Part shown: piece by piece, positions 1-12,677 of the stretch | How positions within the stretch are numbered: the stretch's first letter is position 1 | How the letters are laid out: the number at the start of each line of letters is the position of its first letter | Source: Panagrolaimus kolymaensis | Taxonomy: Eukaryota; Nematoda; Chromadorea; Rhabditida; Panagrolaimidae | NCBI GenBank assembly: GCA_028622995.1 | Contig: JAJQJQ010000012.1 | Coordinates: forward strand, 558,001 to 622,000 | Reading direction: 5' to 3' | DNA length: 64,000 bases | Notes under the pieces: generated by a model | What the model saw: only the letters and a program-made list of their open reading frames with translations | Told to the model about the DNA's origin: nothing | Databases searched by the model: none | Position numbers and translations under genes: made by a program

Positions 1-130
1 AGATATACTTTGATCTGTTGCTGTAATGTTTATATGTATATTGTAAAAACTGTATAATTTTGCTATGCTTTATAAATGTCAATAAATTTTTGTATTACTA
101 GCTTTGTGTTGGAGTTATCATTTTGAATGG
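1..130 (+). other. Probable 3' UTR end of an upstream gene
   Basis: No open frame is visible. A poly(A) signal AATAAA at about 80-85, preceded by T-rich sequence, suggests that this is the 3' end of a plus-strand gene lying mostly outside the window. The coding part is not present. Confidence 0.4.
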
Positions 131-351
131 AACGATGTAAAAAGTATTATCAAATTGGGATTAATCAATACATTTTGGAGCAACGAGTTATTCACGTTAT
201 TGCTTTTCTTGGTATTATAACAAAAATTTTAAATTTTTTGTGTCTCGTGTAAAAAGTAAAAAAAATCACGTGTCCGTCGGATAACTACTAATTTGGGCCC
301 GTATTAGTTGTACATTTGGCATGTACGCATCCCGGATGTGATCAGTTTTCA

Positions 352-497
352 GCTATGTCGCAATGGTTTAATAGATAGTGTAACGCTAATTTCCCACTAA
401 CATTATGCTACCTATACAAGTCCGAGTTGAATAGACAGCATAATGTTAGTAGAAAACTAACGTTACATGATCCATTAAACCACTGCGCCATAGTTGC
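352..497. repeat. Imperfect palindrome with tRNA-like arms
   Basis: Arms at 352-415 and 431-497 are inverted copies at roughly 80 percent identity, separated by about 15 bp. Read on the minus strand, the right arm carries TGGCGCAGTGG, a good match to the RNA polymerase III A box. It also carries a perfect 5-bp stem GTTAG/CTAAC closing a 7-base loop, like an anticodon arm. I see no acceptable B box or acceptor stem, so it is not a working tRNA gene. It looks like two degenerate tRNA-like copies head to head, or a small foldback element derived from a tRNA. Confidence 0.4.
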
Positions 498-499
498 AA

Positions 500-1075
500 G
501 AAAAAAAGCCTCATTTTTGTTAGTCGTTGAATCGAAAGATGAAATAAATGTCGCAGAGCCCATACACACACACATGAAGGATGAACAACGAATGTGTTTT
601 AAAAAAAAAACAAGCTGCAAAATGGGTTGCTTTTAAAGAATGTTTTTTGGAAAAGGATTTTTTTAAAGGAAGCCTCTTTGAAATGGTAAAAAAGATTTTT
701 TCTCTGAAATTTAAACACAAAATCATGAAGCACTCATTGGCACTGTATTATTTCATCGCATTGATTGTACCATCGAGTAGTTAGATTCCCGCAAAAATAC
801 ACTGGCCTACAAAATACAATTTCATCTCATTGGAAAGTGTCAATTGTTATTCTTTGATACTTTGAAAATGAGCTTAAAAACTATTTGTTTCAAGCTTATA
901 AAAAAAACGAGAGAAAAAGGAGGTTAAAAAGCAAACCATTATTTCTTTATAAAAAGGCTTAAGATTCCCTTTCCTCTTCCTTCACTACCATCGTCGCAGA
1001 CACGCTTATCAAACTTTAATTTATTTTTTTGAAAATAAGATCAAAAAATAATTCGTCTCAAAGAAGAAGAAAAAA
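500..1075. other. Intergenic, upstream region of the SLC19 gene
   Basis: AT-rich sequence with long A and T runs. Short ORFs occur on both strands but none looks protein-like. The part just before 1076 is purine-rich and presumably holds the promoter and 5' UTR of the carrier gene; no specific element can be named. Confidence 0.3.
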
Positions 1076-3044
1076 ATGCGATGGTGGATAATTTCAGGAA
1101 TATTATGTTTATTTGGAACTTTAAAGGAATTTCGTCCAACTGAACCTTACCTTTATAATTATCAACATGAAAATTTAAATATATCTGATTCAGATTTAAA
1201 TGGACAAATATATCCTATTTGGACTTACACATATTTAATTGCTTTAATTCCATCCCTTTTATTAACCGATGTTTTTCTTTATAAATCAGTATTAATTTTT
1301 GAATCTTTATGTTATATTTCCGTTTGGATTACATTAATTTTTGGTAAATCTATTCTTTCTCAACAAATTGGACAAGCTGTTTATGGATTTGCAACAGCCA
1401 CAGAAGTTGCCTATTTTGCATATATTTATGTTAAAGTTGATAGAGAAAAATTTTCAAAGTTTGTTTCTTTGATTTAATTTTTGCGGTCTAATAATGTTTT
1501 TCTTAGGGTAACAGCTTGGACTCGAGCTGCATTACTTGCAGGAAAATGTTCATCATATTTTATCAGCGAATTTTTTGTTCTTTTTCATTGGGGTTCATAT
1601 CAAACATTAAATTATATAAGTATTACATCACTTTTTGCTGCATTTATTTTGTCTATTTTACTTCCAAATGTTTCATGGAAAAGTATTGTTAATCGAAGGG
1701 TTGAATATCAAAGTGAGAATCATTTTATTTATTTGTTTTTGTTTAGCGCGATTTTAGCTTCAACGTTAAATACTCCATCGCCACCCGAGAAAATTCCAAG
1801 CAGTTATGTTTCATTTGTTATGGATCAATTTAGAAATTTTAAAACTCAAGTTTTTGAAATTTATTCTGATACAAAAGTTTTAAAATGGTCTTTTTATTGG
1901 GCGATGGCGACTTGTGGAGAATTACAGGTTTATCGCTAATGATTTTTTAGTTTTATTTTAAATGGAAAATTTGCAGATAGGTAATTACACTCAAACTCTT
2001 TGGGGCCAACTCCAGGATTCTTCTGGGAAGGATACTTTGAATGGATTTATTGAAGCTGCATGCCCTTTTGTTTGTAAGTTTTACAAAATATATTTTTTTG
2101 TTTATTTCAGAAAATTATAATAAACTATTTTTGAGATATTTTTAGTTTGTCTTTAGAAAAAAAGATTGAGTCTAGTTAAACCAACCTCTATTTATTTTTG
2201 ACGTTCAAAAATCTTTGGGTAAAAACAGACTCTTAAAACTACCATCAAATTAAATGTTTGCGTCATCGAAGGTTTTAGACAACGACAAAAGTTTTTTAAG
2301 TAGTTTGATGACAAATAACAGATAATTATGGCTTGACCGACTTGAACTTTGTCTTGGATATATCAAAAATGATTCATCGAAGTCCTTTTTGTAAAAATCT
2401 AAAAATAGAAATGCTCCCAATTTTTTTTACCACAAAAATTATTTTAGCGGTGATAGTAATATTATTAATGGAACGTCCAAAAATAAATTGGGATAAATGG
2501 GGTGAACTTTGTTTAACCATAGCTTCATTCGCTGATTGTTTGCTTCTTCTTGCAATGGCGATGGCACAAAAATTGTGGATTATGTATGCTGGATATATTT
2601 GCTTTCGAGTTGCATATCAAGCCATGATCACAACCGCTCAATTTAATATCGTTTGCCGAGTTGCATCCAATAATCTTGGATTTGTTTTTGGTGTCAATAC
2701 TTTCATTGCATTAGCGCTTCAAACAGCTCTCACTGCAATTGTTGTGGAAAAAAGTGCTCTTGGACTTTCTATTCGTAAACAGGTTTGATTTGAGGCAGAC
2801 TAATTAAAAAAAAATAAAAAAGTTAATAAACTTTTTTTAGTTTTATGTTTATTCTGCATATCATGCTGGAATTGGTCTTATTTTTTTGATTGCAATTATT
2901 GTAAAGATGATACGAAATAATGGATGCCAATCAACTCCACGACAATCATCTTCATCATCAATGAGAAGAAGAACGACAACAAATAATGACCCCATTGAAG
3001 CAACAATAACGACGAGAACCACAAAAAATGAACAACAACCATAA
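1076..3044 (+). CDS. folt: SLC19 (reduced folate/thiamine carrier) family transporter
   Basis: Five exons (about 1076-1458, 1507-1927, 1977-2073, 2448-2782, 2841-3044) join in phase to give about 479 residues, close to the family size. The N-terminus reads RWWIISGILCLFGTLKEFRP, a typical SLC19 opening in which the first helix runs into a conserved K-E-F-R-P. Later conserved blocks include VTAWTRAALLAG, NYTQTLWGQ and FGVNTFIALALQTALTAIVV. SLC19 proteins are 12-TM plasma-membrane exchangers that import folates or thiamine; nematode members are called FOLT. The C-terminus after the last helix is a hydrophilic Ser/Arg/Thr-rich tail. The intron before exon 4 is the only long one (374 bp); exon 4 was placed by family alignment of the loop ahead of the INWDKWGE block. 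Substrate cannot be told from sequence. A poly(A) signal lies directly after the stop. Confidence 0.85.
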
Positions 3045-3160
3045 AATAAAATTCAATTCTTTGTTTTTTTTTCATGAAAATAATAAAAGGAATGAATGAG
3101 TCTTGTTTTTATGCTTTGTTTAAAAAATTATTTATAAGTCGAACTTGTCAGAAAGTGAAA

Positions 3161-3289
3161 ATGAATAGTAATAAGAATTATTTGTGTTTGTTCTTGATCT
3201 TTGTTGGTCTTTGCTCCTTTTTTCAATTTTCAATGGCCTTATCATATCCAAAATTTAGAATAATCTATGGTATGCTTTTTTTGCTGTAA
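3161..3289 (+). other. Candidate orphan first exon with a signal peptide
   Basis: From the ATG at 3161 the frame encodes MNSNKNYLCLFLIFVGLCSF followed by a few residues ending in KFRIIYG, i.e. a basic start and an 18-residue hydrophobic core like a secretion signal. A GT donor (GGTATGC) lies near 3270. I cannot find a convincing partner exon downstream, so this may be the start of a secreted peptide gene with a long intron or a chance ORF. Confidence 0.2.
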
Positions 3290-4809
3290 GTCTTAAAACT
3301 AAAACTATAGTTTATAAAACTATTTTTACCCAAAGTATAAACTATTTTTTCTATCAAAAGTTTGGTAAAAAAATGTAGTTCAATCAAAAGGTTCAAAAAA
3401 CAATTAACTAAAAATCTTTACAAAAAAACTTTTTAATAAAGTGCATAAAAAACACATTTAAATTTTTTTAAATTGTTAAACTTTTGTGTCGAAGGTTGTA
3501 ACAAAGTTGATCAAAACCAGTCTCCTCTTCTTTTTTTTACATCAACCTTAAAAAGGAAGAAACCGCTGCCACAAAGTTTGTTAATTTTTTGTTCAAATTT
3601 TGTTTGAAATTACAAAATATTTTTTCCATTGACGATCATGTATGTCTATTAAACCGATTTGCATGAACTAAGCTTGTCCCTCAAACAATACAAAAAATTG
3701 AAATTTATAAGGAAATTTCTAAAAAATAAATAAATGCAAACATAGATTTGAAATTTTTTTAAAGATTTTAAACGTAAATATTTTTTTAGTTTTGGCACGT
3801 CTAACCTGATTTTTATTTTTTGGCTGTTTTACGATAGCTTTCAAGGGAAAAATAATTTTTTTCAGAGGGTTAATAAAATTTAAATTTATTCTTCCATCAA
3901 AACACATGTTCGAACTTAACAGAAAAAACTTCCTGAATATTTATTTTGAGTTTTATGCGCTAACCGACGACCTTTGTTAAAATTTTTATGAACCACGTAT
4001 CATTTCCATGTTAAACTTCATGATTTTATTGTGTTATTGCTTTTGAATTTTTTGTTTTATTTCAATCAAAATTATTTTTTATTTTTTATAGACTACTAAA
4101 AAACATAAAGGCCATGTTCATAAACAAGCTGCTTTTATCAGATTGTTTCGGGGAATAATGAAACATACTAAACCCTTTTTTTGTGATTTCATTGTTTTTA
4201 TTAATTTTCGCCGCAATACACAACTAGGGATATCAGCCTTTGTGTAAGCTCAAGCTCGAGTGTAAAAAATATTGATTTCCACCATTTTCATGCCACATTA
4301 AAAAAATCTGTGCATTCATTTTTTGAGTTTTTAGTTTGTTCTTGGAACAGCTTTCTTTTTCTTAGAATTTTCTTTGACCATTCTTTTTCCCTTTTCTTTT
4401 TCAAACAAAAAAATTCCAAAGCGATTCAATCAAAAACTTGATCAAACATTGCTTTTCATTTCACTCATAAAAATTCCATTAAAACCACGAGATTTTTAAC
4501 GTTTTCCAAACAGCAAAATCCTTTGTTATCTTGTTTTATTATTTATCCGGTTGATTGTTCGAGAATTTTGACGTAATTTATTTGTTTGTTCCTTCCATAT
4601 TTTTTTCAAGAACGAACGTGTTTAAACAAACTAAAAATTTTCTTTGACCATAATTTGCTTTCAATTTTTTTCAGAAGAAAATTTCTTTTTTTTCTTCTTA
4701 AGAATCAATTTTTGATCAGATCAAAATTCACTTAATTTCCACCTTCGCAATTAAAGAATTTTTAAACATTCAACAACAAAAAATTTGGCAGAAGTTCAAA
4801 CAATCAAGA

Positions 4810-4842
4810 ATGCAATCGGTTACTTTTTCAAATTCATTAATT
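4810..4842 (+). other. Candidate alternative first coding exon (11 codons) of ttm-1
   Basis: An ATG opens 11 codons (MQSVTFSNSLI) that run straight into a strong donor GTAAGTTTG. The exon ends in phase 0, which matches the phase-0 acceptor at 10329 of the zinc transporter. Splicing would give an in-frame alternative N-terminus. No transcript evidence is available; the call rests on the donor and phase alone. Confidence 0.3.
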
Positions 4843-6788
4843 GTAAGTTTGTTTGTATCTTACTTTTAAAAAAATATGGGTTTGTAACTAACAAAATATA
4901 ATACGATTAAATGAACAAATATCAAACAAACAATAAATACGTGTGTATCTTTGCAGGAAGAAAAAAAAATATCGAAACTTTTCATTCAAAAAAGATTGTA
5001 AGAATTTTTTTTGAAGAACACATTTTTCGGTTTTCTTTTGTGTTTTAAAAGGTTTTTTTTCAAAGGAAACATTTTAGTAAGGTTTTGAGAGGGAGGAGAT
5101 TAGGTTTTGTATCATCGAGAAGAAAAAAACTACAAAAAGACATCCTTCTTGAATGAATTCCATGAGTTTTCGAGGACGAGGAATCGGTGGTGCATTGGCT
5201 CTGAAAGTTTACTGTATTGGTCGGATGGTGTTTTCTTTGTTAGCTTTTAGAGGCTCCTTTTGGGTTTTATAGTGGCATTCACTTTCTAAAGATATTCTAT
5301 CATTGGTGAAAGAGAAAATTCTTTGACCAACAAAAAAAATACGATAAACTAAAAAGCTTTTTGAAATCAAATATTAGGAATTTCTTTTAAGACAAAACTT
5401 AAACAATCTTATCTAACCATATTTATTAAGATAATTTCTCCACTTTTTATCTCATTTCTGTGTATGTGACATCTTTAAAACATTTTTTTGTAATTTGTTT
5501 ATTTTCGCAGCATCCTTTTGATTATTCGCCCAAAAAACAATTAAGATACAACTTTCTTTTTTCTGTATGTCCTTTTTTTGTAGTAACTAACCACATAACC
5601 CAAAAAAACAATCGTCATTACTACAACAAAAAACGTCATTTTTTGATTTCTCTTTTTTTCTTTTTTTTGTTGTTAATTTTTTTCTTCAGTACAGTTAGGT
5701 CCACTCTTATTTATTTATAATAAATAATTTATTTCAAAAAGTGGACAATACAATATAGTTGCATAATCCTGAGTCTCTTTATTTAATAAAAAATTAAAAA
5801 CGTTATTCCCTTTTTTGGTTAAAAAAACACTAAAACCGATTAATAACCCTCGGGCAGCGCAGAAAAAAAACCATTAATGGTCAGTTTTTTTTTCTATCGG
5901 TTTTTTTAATACGCAACGGAAAAGGGAAAATTCATTGCGTAATACGAATGAATTTCCGCTGTAAAAAAAAACTAAAACTAAAGTAATAAAAAAGGGATTA
6001 CGCGCATATATTTTTTTTGAATTGCTGATGTATAAAAAGTAAAACTTCACCGAGACGATTCTTTTTTGTTATTTATTATTGAATAAATTAGTAGCTGTTA
6101 CTATTGCTATCATTAATAATAATTATTCGAGACTTTTGATTAGGGAAATTGCAAAAAAACTAGTATTTGTTGATGTTTCTCTTTCTCCCATAGAAAGTTT
6201 TTTTTTGTCGTGAAAAGAAACAACAAAGTAGTCAGCCAGTAGGCGTGGACACCAACCATCGCCATCTTTCTGATCTTCGGGTACTTTGTGGTGGTTGTAA
6301 GTAAAAAACGTATTTAAAAGAAGAGTTGTTTAAAAAATCATAGAGAGAAAAAAAATAATCACAAAGCAATGATGATTACTTTTTACACATTTTTACCAAA
6401 ATAAATTTTTATTATTTTGTTTCATTAGTTTTTTTACTTCTTTTGATTCCTTTGTTCCCCGAAGTTATTTTCACGTGCCTTTTTTACTTGTGTTTTTTTA
6501 GTATCAATTTCAAATCATTTTTTTTTCATTTCATAAAAGTGTTTTTTGCGTTTATTGGTTTATTAGTTTTTTTAAGATCCAAAGAGAAAATCCCGAAATT
6601 TGTGTTTTTCTTTTTGCGTTGTCGTTTGATTTTTATCCATCCCAAGAAGGATAATTTCCGTGTTTATCAGATATCGAGAAAAAATGCTTATCTGTTTTTC
6701 ACTTTTTTAGTTTTTTTAAATCCCTTCCATCCATCATCGCTTTGATATTTTGTTTTTCTCGCTATATCTCTCAAAAATTAATTAATCA

Positions 6789-6845
6789 ATGGCTTCACAA
6801 AAAGAAATTAATTTATCTCACATTCAGCTTAACGCTGCATTAAAC
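6789..6845 (+). other. Candidate alternative first coding exon (19 codons) of ttm-1
   Basis: ATG followed by 19 codons (MASQKEINLSHIQLNAALN) and a strong donor GTAAGTTTT. It ends in phase 0 and could splice in frame to the zinc-transporter exon at 10329. The peptide is hydrophilic and protein-like, which makes this the better of the two distal candidates. Confidence 0.35.
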
Positions 6846-9800
6846 GTAAGTTTTTTAAATTAAAGATCATAGTCGTCTACATTTTTAAAGAATCTGCTAA
6901 GAATATTGTAATTATTGGGAGCAGCGAGGTTAAGAAAAAGTAAAACATTGCTTCAAATATTTTCACTTAAAGCAATCAGCTGTTTTCACGAACTTTTTAT
7001 AAATCATATTTCCGAGTTCTGTGTTTACGCCCACTTTTTTTTCTTCAATAAACCTTAGATTATTTTTTTAAAGTTTGTTATTTTTAGTTATTTCTTTTTT
7101 AATCGGATCACGACTTCCTCCTTCTATTTTTTGTAAATATTGAAATGTAAATCTTTTTGAAACTAAATTTTAAATTTAAACATGAACTTTTAATTTATTT
7201 ATCCTTCATAAAAGTCGTGGTCACTTTTTTGTGATCAGTAAAAGTGGACATTCCATTGTCTTCTTTTTATTTGCAGCTGATTTCTATGACGCATTTTATT
7301 TATCCACCACAAAAAAAACTTGATTTTTAACACACGAATAAAAAAATTTGGAACACTTTAGGAAAAAATAATTAAATTAATTCAAGTTTGGATTTAACTG
7401 ATTCAACTAACTTACTTTTGCAAAGAAAAATCTTTTTTCTTTTTCTGGGGCTGGGCTGCATGATTTAAATTAAAAATTTGTATTGATTTGACGTAAGAAA
7501 AAATAGTAAATTCAGTAAATTTGAGTTTATTTTTAGAAAAATTTAAGTCTTTGTTTATTGGCCTTTTTGGACTTCCATAACAGAATTACAAAAGAACAAA
7601 GGTTCGTTTTAACAAAAAAAAGTTTCGAAATTTAAATTTAAAAAATAGTTATAAAATTTGTTTTTAAAATTTAAAAAAGAAAGTTGTTGTTATTTCTTTT
7701 GTTAAAACTTAATTGCAAAAATAAATAACACTTTTTATTTTTTTGATTTGAAATTTACTCAAAAGATTTTAAAAAGTTGTTTATTGAGGGTTGTCTGCCA
7801 TCTTCCTTGTGATCCCTCTTTTTGGAGTTACCAACTTCCTTTTCTTTTCACTTGAAAAAAAATAGAGAAGATTATTTCTTCATAACTTCTCTTTCTTTTT
7901 TTATTTAATAACAAAAAACACGTTGTTTTGGAAGAAGCGTTAAAGATCGCATTTTTATTTTATTTTTTAACAACAACCGATAATCACAAAAACGCAAGCA
8001 TGCACCCTCACAAAAAAAAACAATGCAAAAACAAGAAAAAAAAATTTTGCTTACTTTTTTGATTATCAAAATTTTTTTTAATTAAAAGCTAACGATGAAA
8101 TAGATACATACAAAAATATTTATAAAAAAGTGAAAATATTATTGGTTTCTTTTCTCTTAGCTTTTTTTTGGAACCTGACCTTTTTAAATTTTTTAATTAA
8201 TTGATTTTGGGTTTTGGTAGTTGGTTGTGGAAACGTGACAGTTTTTGAGCTCTTCGATTCATGATTACGTCTATGGTCTTCCGTCTTGTGGTCATTCTCA
8301 TTTTGAGTGGGGTTGGTTGCAAAGAGAGGCCATTGTTGAGTTTTTATTTATTTTTTTGCAGGCTGATAAAATGAACGCCACGCTGGGGCTGCATCATTTG
8401 CAAGGACAAACAAGGGGCAATGTTTGGGTATATTTTTTTGATAAGAGACCTGGGAAAAGATCAATGACTTTCAAGGCCTTATCATTGGGTCATTCTTACT
8501 TGCTTATCAGGTCGATATGTATGCATGTGAGAGGTAAATGAGGGAAGACCCATCAATGGCTGAAGGCGTGGGAATCTGGGTGCTTGGATTTTAAATTTGA
8601 ATAAAGCCAAAAATATTTTTATGAGTTGTTGTTGAAGCTTGATGTTTATGTTCATCGTGTGCTTTTAGCGTACTTTGAATGATGATTTTAAGCTGCTATC
8701 TTTCTAACCAAAACTCAAAAGTTTATCACCGTATATTTCATCTTTTGCCCTCTACAAAAACTGATGATGATGTTCGTTGCCTCCGATTTTTTATATTTTA
8801 TTTCTTTCTAATTTGCACCGGAATGACCTTATTTCTTTATTCACTCACTGCAACCGCAAAACAAAAAAAATCCTTGAGTTCAACATCGTCATGGGTTTAA
8901 AAATTAACTTTCTGCGCCAAAAAATCCATTTATATATTTATAGAATTTATTTATTTTCCGGTAACTGCAAAATGAAAGAAAATTTTTTTTAACGGCTTCG
9001 AAACAAAAAAATTTCACAAAAAAAAAACGTGAAAACAAGATTAAACTTTAAGGTTTTTGAATATATTTATTTTTACGTGATCTGATCTGAGAAACATTGT
9101 GGTGAAAAAAAATGCAAGCGTAGAATCCCCTAAAAAATGAAACCTGTTTGTGCAGCAAAAAGACCCAATAAAAGAGAGAATGAAAGATTATTGTTGCTAT
9201 TATCAGACTTTTGATGGAAAAAAAGAAGAGAACAATCAAAAAAAAATGCGATGCTTTCTTTCCTTTTGTCTTCCTCCGTTATTTGAAAACGGAAAAAAGG
9301 GTGAAACTTCATTTTTTATTATTATTGAAGTTTATGTTCCGCTTAAGCATAGATAATAATGGCAATGAACTATACTACAAACTTTTTTTTCTTCAATCGG
9401 CAGCAAAAAAGGGTATATCATTAGAGCGTCATATTACAGTAGAGTGAGAAAAATAATGATAAGTATAATGGCAAGTTAATTGGTTGTAGGCTGCCTAATC
9501 GAAGCTTTTTGAAACTATTCAGAGCAAAAAAATAAATACTACCGTAACGCAAGAAAAAAATTAGCGATGTGCATCAAAGCAGCATTCAGCAGTGACGAAT
9601 TGAAAGATAGAAATAACCTTAAAAATTTTATAATAGTATTGAATCAAAAATTCATTTATTTAAAAGTTCAAACGCCCCCATTTTTTCTTCATCTCCACCA
9701 CCTCTTCCTTTTCTCATAGGCTTGCTTCAAACCAAAAAAAGAAAATAGTTTGGCTCGAAGCCTTTTTTCATTTATTTTTTTATTTTTAAACCGAGCAGCC

Positions 9801-9846
9801 ATTCTTCTTGGAATTTGCTCTTTATTGTTTTTAAATTTAATCATCT

Positions 9847-11699
9847 ATGAATTGTTTTTTTTTTACACACGCGCTTACAAAATTGAGAACATCAATTTCT
9901 CAAGAAATAGATGGAAGAAGAGATGATGATTCATGGACCATCATTATTCAAATCATAACTTTGTTGTACGTCATCTCCTTCATCGTCTTCTTTTTTTCCT
10001 CCATTTCCATTCACTCATTCATATTATTAGATTCACCATTATTGTATCTATTATCGTCATTAACATTGAAGGGAGGGAGGAGGGATAGGTTGGCTGATAA
10101 CAGTAGGTCGTCGTTGTCGTTGATTGAGAGTGATGAAGAACATCAAAATGATAAGGTATCTACAAAGCAAAACTTACGACAATTCACGTCAGTTTTTTTC
10201 TTTGAGGAAAGAAAAGAATATATAAGAAATTAAACTTCACTTTTGATTTTTCTATATAAAATTGTTTATTTGCTTTCTAAAAAAGCTATTGTTGGAAGAC
10301 TAAAATTAAATTAAAATATTTTTTGTAGGATTTAAAAATGCCTCAAGGTGTTGTAACCCTCGATGTTCCATCTCCTCCATCAACAGCAGACGATGATACT
10401 CCATTATATTATTGTGATAAAACTATATCTCGTACAAGAGCCGAAACTAAAGCTCAAACATCAAATAAAGCATTTAAAGTTTTGGTATTAGTATCAATAT
10501 TAACTGTAATATTTATTATTGCTGAATTAGCTGGAGGAATTATAGCTAATTCCCTTGCAATTATGACTGATGCATTTCATATGATCTCAGATCTTACAAG
10601 CTTTATAATTTCTATGATGGCTATAGTTTTAGCAAGACGTGAACCAACTAAACGATATTCATATGGTTATCAACGAGCTGAAGTTCTTGGAGCTTTAACA
10701 TCCATTGTATTAATTTGGATTTTAACTGGTGGATTAGTTTATGTTGCAGTTGAACGAATCGTTCATCAAGATTATGATGTTGATCCAGATATTATGATGA
10801 TCACTGCTGGTGTTGGAGTTGCCTTTAATATCATCATGGGATTAGTTTTACATTTTGGTAAAGCTGGACATTCACATTTTGGTGTGCCACATAATCATGA
10901 TCACGACCATGGACATGGACACAGTCACGGACATGATCATGGACATAAGCATGATCATAAACACGACCACAGCAGCCATGGCCATACCAATCATGGAGCT
11001 GATATTGAAAGCCAAGGAGGTGATTCCACTCATTCTCATGAACATGTTGCTCAAGATCATGATCATCAAGAAAATCTTAATATTCGCGCTGCTTTCGTCC
11101 ACGTTTTGGGAGATTTAGTTCAATCCATTGGAGTTTTAATTGCTGCTATCGTTATTAAATTTACTGGCTTTGAAATTGCTGATCCCATTTGCACTTTTCT
11201 CTTCAGCATTCTAGTTTTGGTAAGTTTTTGACTTCTAAAAACAATAATAACTTTTGGTAATTTATATATCAAAAATTGTCCTTCTTATAAAAAATAGCAA
11301 ATTTTATCGTTTCTATTTCAGATTACCACCTATGGAGTTATGCGAGATACTGTTCGAGTTCTCATGGAATGTGCTCCAACTCACATTAATGTTGCCGAAG
11401 TTCGCAAATCTCTTCTTTCAATCGCTGGAGTTGTTGATGTTCATTCCCTACGACTTTGGTCCATTAAAATGGATACCTTTGCTGTTTCCGTTCACATTGA
11501 CACTGTAAAAAACGCAGATGTTTCCGCAGTTGTTTTCGATGCCCATCAAATTTTACAAAACCAATTCAATATTGAATATGTAACAGTTCAAGCCCAATGC
11601 ACCTCACCTCCATCTCGGCGATCACCATCGGTGGTTTCAACATGTTCTGAAGATTCTACAGAAGATAAACTTGCTCCTCTCGAACATGTTCATTCATAA
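9847..11699 (+). CDS. ttm-1: CDF/SLC30 zinc transporter, ZnT2/TTM-1 type
   Basis: The core exons are 10329-11219 and 11322-11699. An upstream coding exon ends at 10155 with a donor in phase 0 and joins the acceptor at 10329. It can be read from an ATG at 9847, though its poly-F beginning is doubtful and the true start may be further upstream or at the ATG at 10338. The protein has six predicted helices. Both zinc-binding HxxxD pairs are present (DAFHMISD in helix 2, HVLGD in helix 5), with a long His-rich cytosolic loop (HDHDHGHGHSHGHDHGH...) between helices 4 and 5 and a C-terminal cytosolic domain. These are hallmarks of the vesicular zinc exporters ZnT2/3/4/8 and of C. elegans TTM-1, which moves zinc out of the cytosol by proton exchange. 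Overlapping Met/Ile-rich ORFs here are shadows of the His repeats. Poly(A) signals lie at about 11911. Confidence 0.9.
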
Positions 11700-12677
11700 A
11701 TGGCTTCAAAGCTTAAAAATACTGCTCAGTTTTAAAGAGAAAAAAATGTTAATGTAAAATTACGGGTTTTTACAATTTTCACGCAGCTTTCAATGACTTT
11801 CATCAAACTTTTAAAGAAAAAATGTATCCACTTTTTTGTTTTTATTCGCATAATTTTTTGTGTATATTTATGTTTCCATTCTGTGCTTTGCTTTATTATT
11901 GACTGTTTAAAATAAAATAAAATCAAATAACCAAGAAAGTTTATAGTTTTAAAAAGTTTTGAGCTTTTGTCAAAGAACAATGAAGAAAGAAGTAAGATGA
12001 TTTATTTCAAGTAAGCAAAAAAATCTAAAAGCAACTCTTACAATGGGTTAAAGAGTTTTGAGATAAGAAGAAAGAAAAGAAAAATGTGAAAGTGAAAGTC
12101 GATCGATTAAAAACTAAAAAGCTTCTAAAATAAAATATAAAAATTATTCTTTGTTCATGAACCAAAAGTTAAGATTTTTTGATACAATAAAAAACTGTCA
12201 AGTGCACCGTTTATTTTTTTCTCGTCCGAATTCAGTAAAATAAAAATCACAATATGATTAAATCACATGAAGCAATAACAAACAGATACAACTGAACAAC
12301 CTTGGTAGTTACTTATATTTATGGGAAGCTGTCCTTTAACAGAAATTGCAAAAACAACAAAACATCGTTTTCAAAAAGACAAAAAAAATGCTTTCACTTT
12401 CTGCAAAACTCAAGAAAAAAATTTTTTTTAGTGATGCTTATGCTTTTGTTAGAACCGAACAGTAAAAACAACAACTTTATGATTGTAATTTAAAAAAATT
12501 GTATTCGATAAAGCTGCAACAACATTTATTATATTTACAATTAAATATTTTAAAGGTAAACGGAAAAATCAAACCATTCTAATTACATGGGTCCATTTTT
12601 TTTTGTTCTCACTTATGACACTTTTTGAATTATTTAGACTGGTTTTTTAAAGATTATGGAAAGCTGATGTGAGCCCC
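11700..12677. other. Intergenic, 3' UTRs
   Basis: AT-rich sequence between two converging genes. It contains the AATAAA repeats that probably end the zinc transporter mRNA near 11911 and the downstream region of the minus-strand gene at 12678. I see no coding exon or RNA gene in the rest. Confidence 0.35.

Larger units (their letters stand above)
3290..9846. other. Long AT-rich stretch, probably 5' region and first intron of the zinc transporter gene
   Basis: About 6.5 kb with very low coding potential: long poly-A and poly-T tracts and only short ORFs. It contains two short ATG-to-donor exon candidates (4810-4842 and 6789-6845, listed separately) and a less AT-rich island at about 8225-8670 with no clear protein. 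An ATG at 5163 opens a 36-codon frame (MSFRGRGIGG...) with no supporting features. No transposon ends or RNA genes were recognised. Confidence 0.35.

Noticed and set aside
5163..5273. Short frame MSFRGRGIGG...
   Set aside because: 36 codons with no donor, no domain and a stop; treated as chance.
8245..8541. 98-codon frame in the compositional island
   Set aside because: It begins at a TTG, has no splice context or recognisable domain, and contains a likely acceptor TTTGCAG inside; not called as a gene.
10855..11118. Met/Ile-rich ORFs on both strands within the zinc transporter
   Set aside because: They are alternate-frame reads of the His-rich CAT/CAC repeats.
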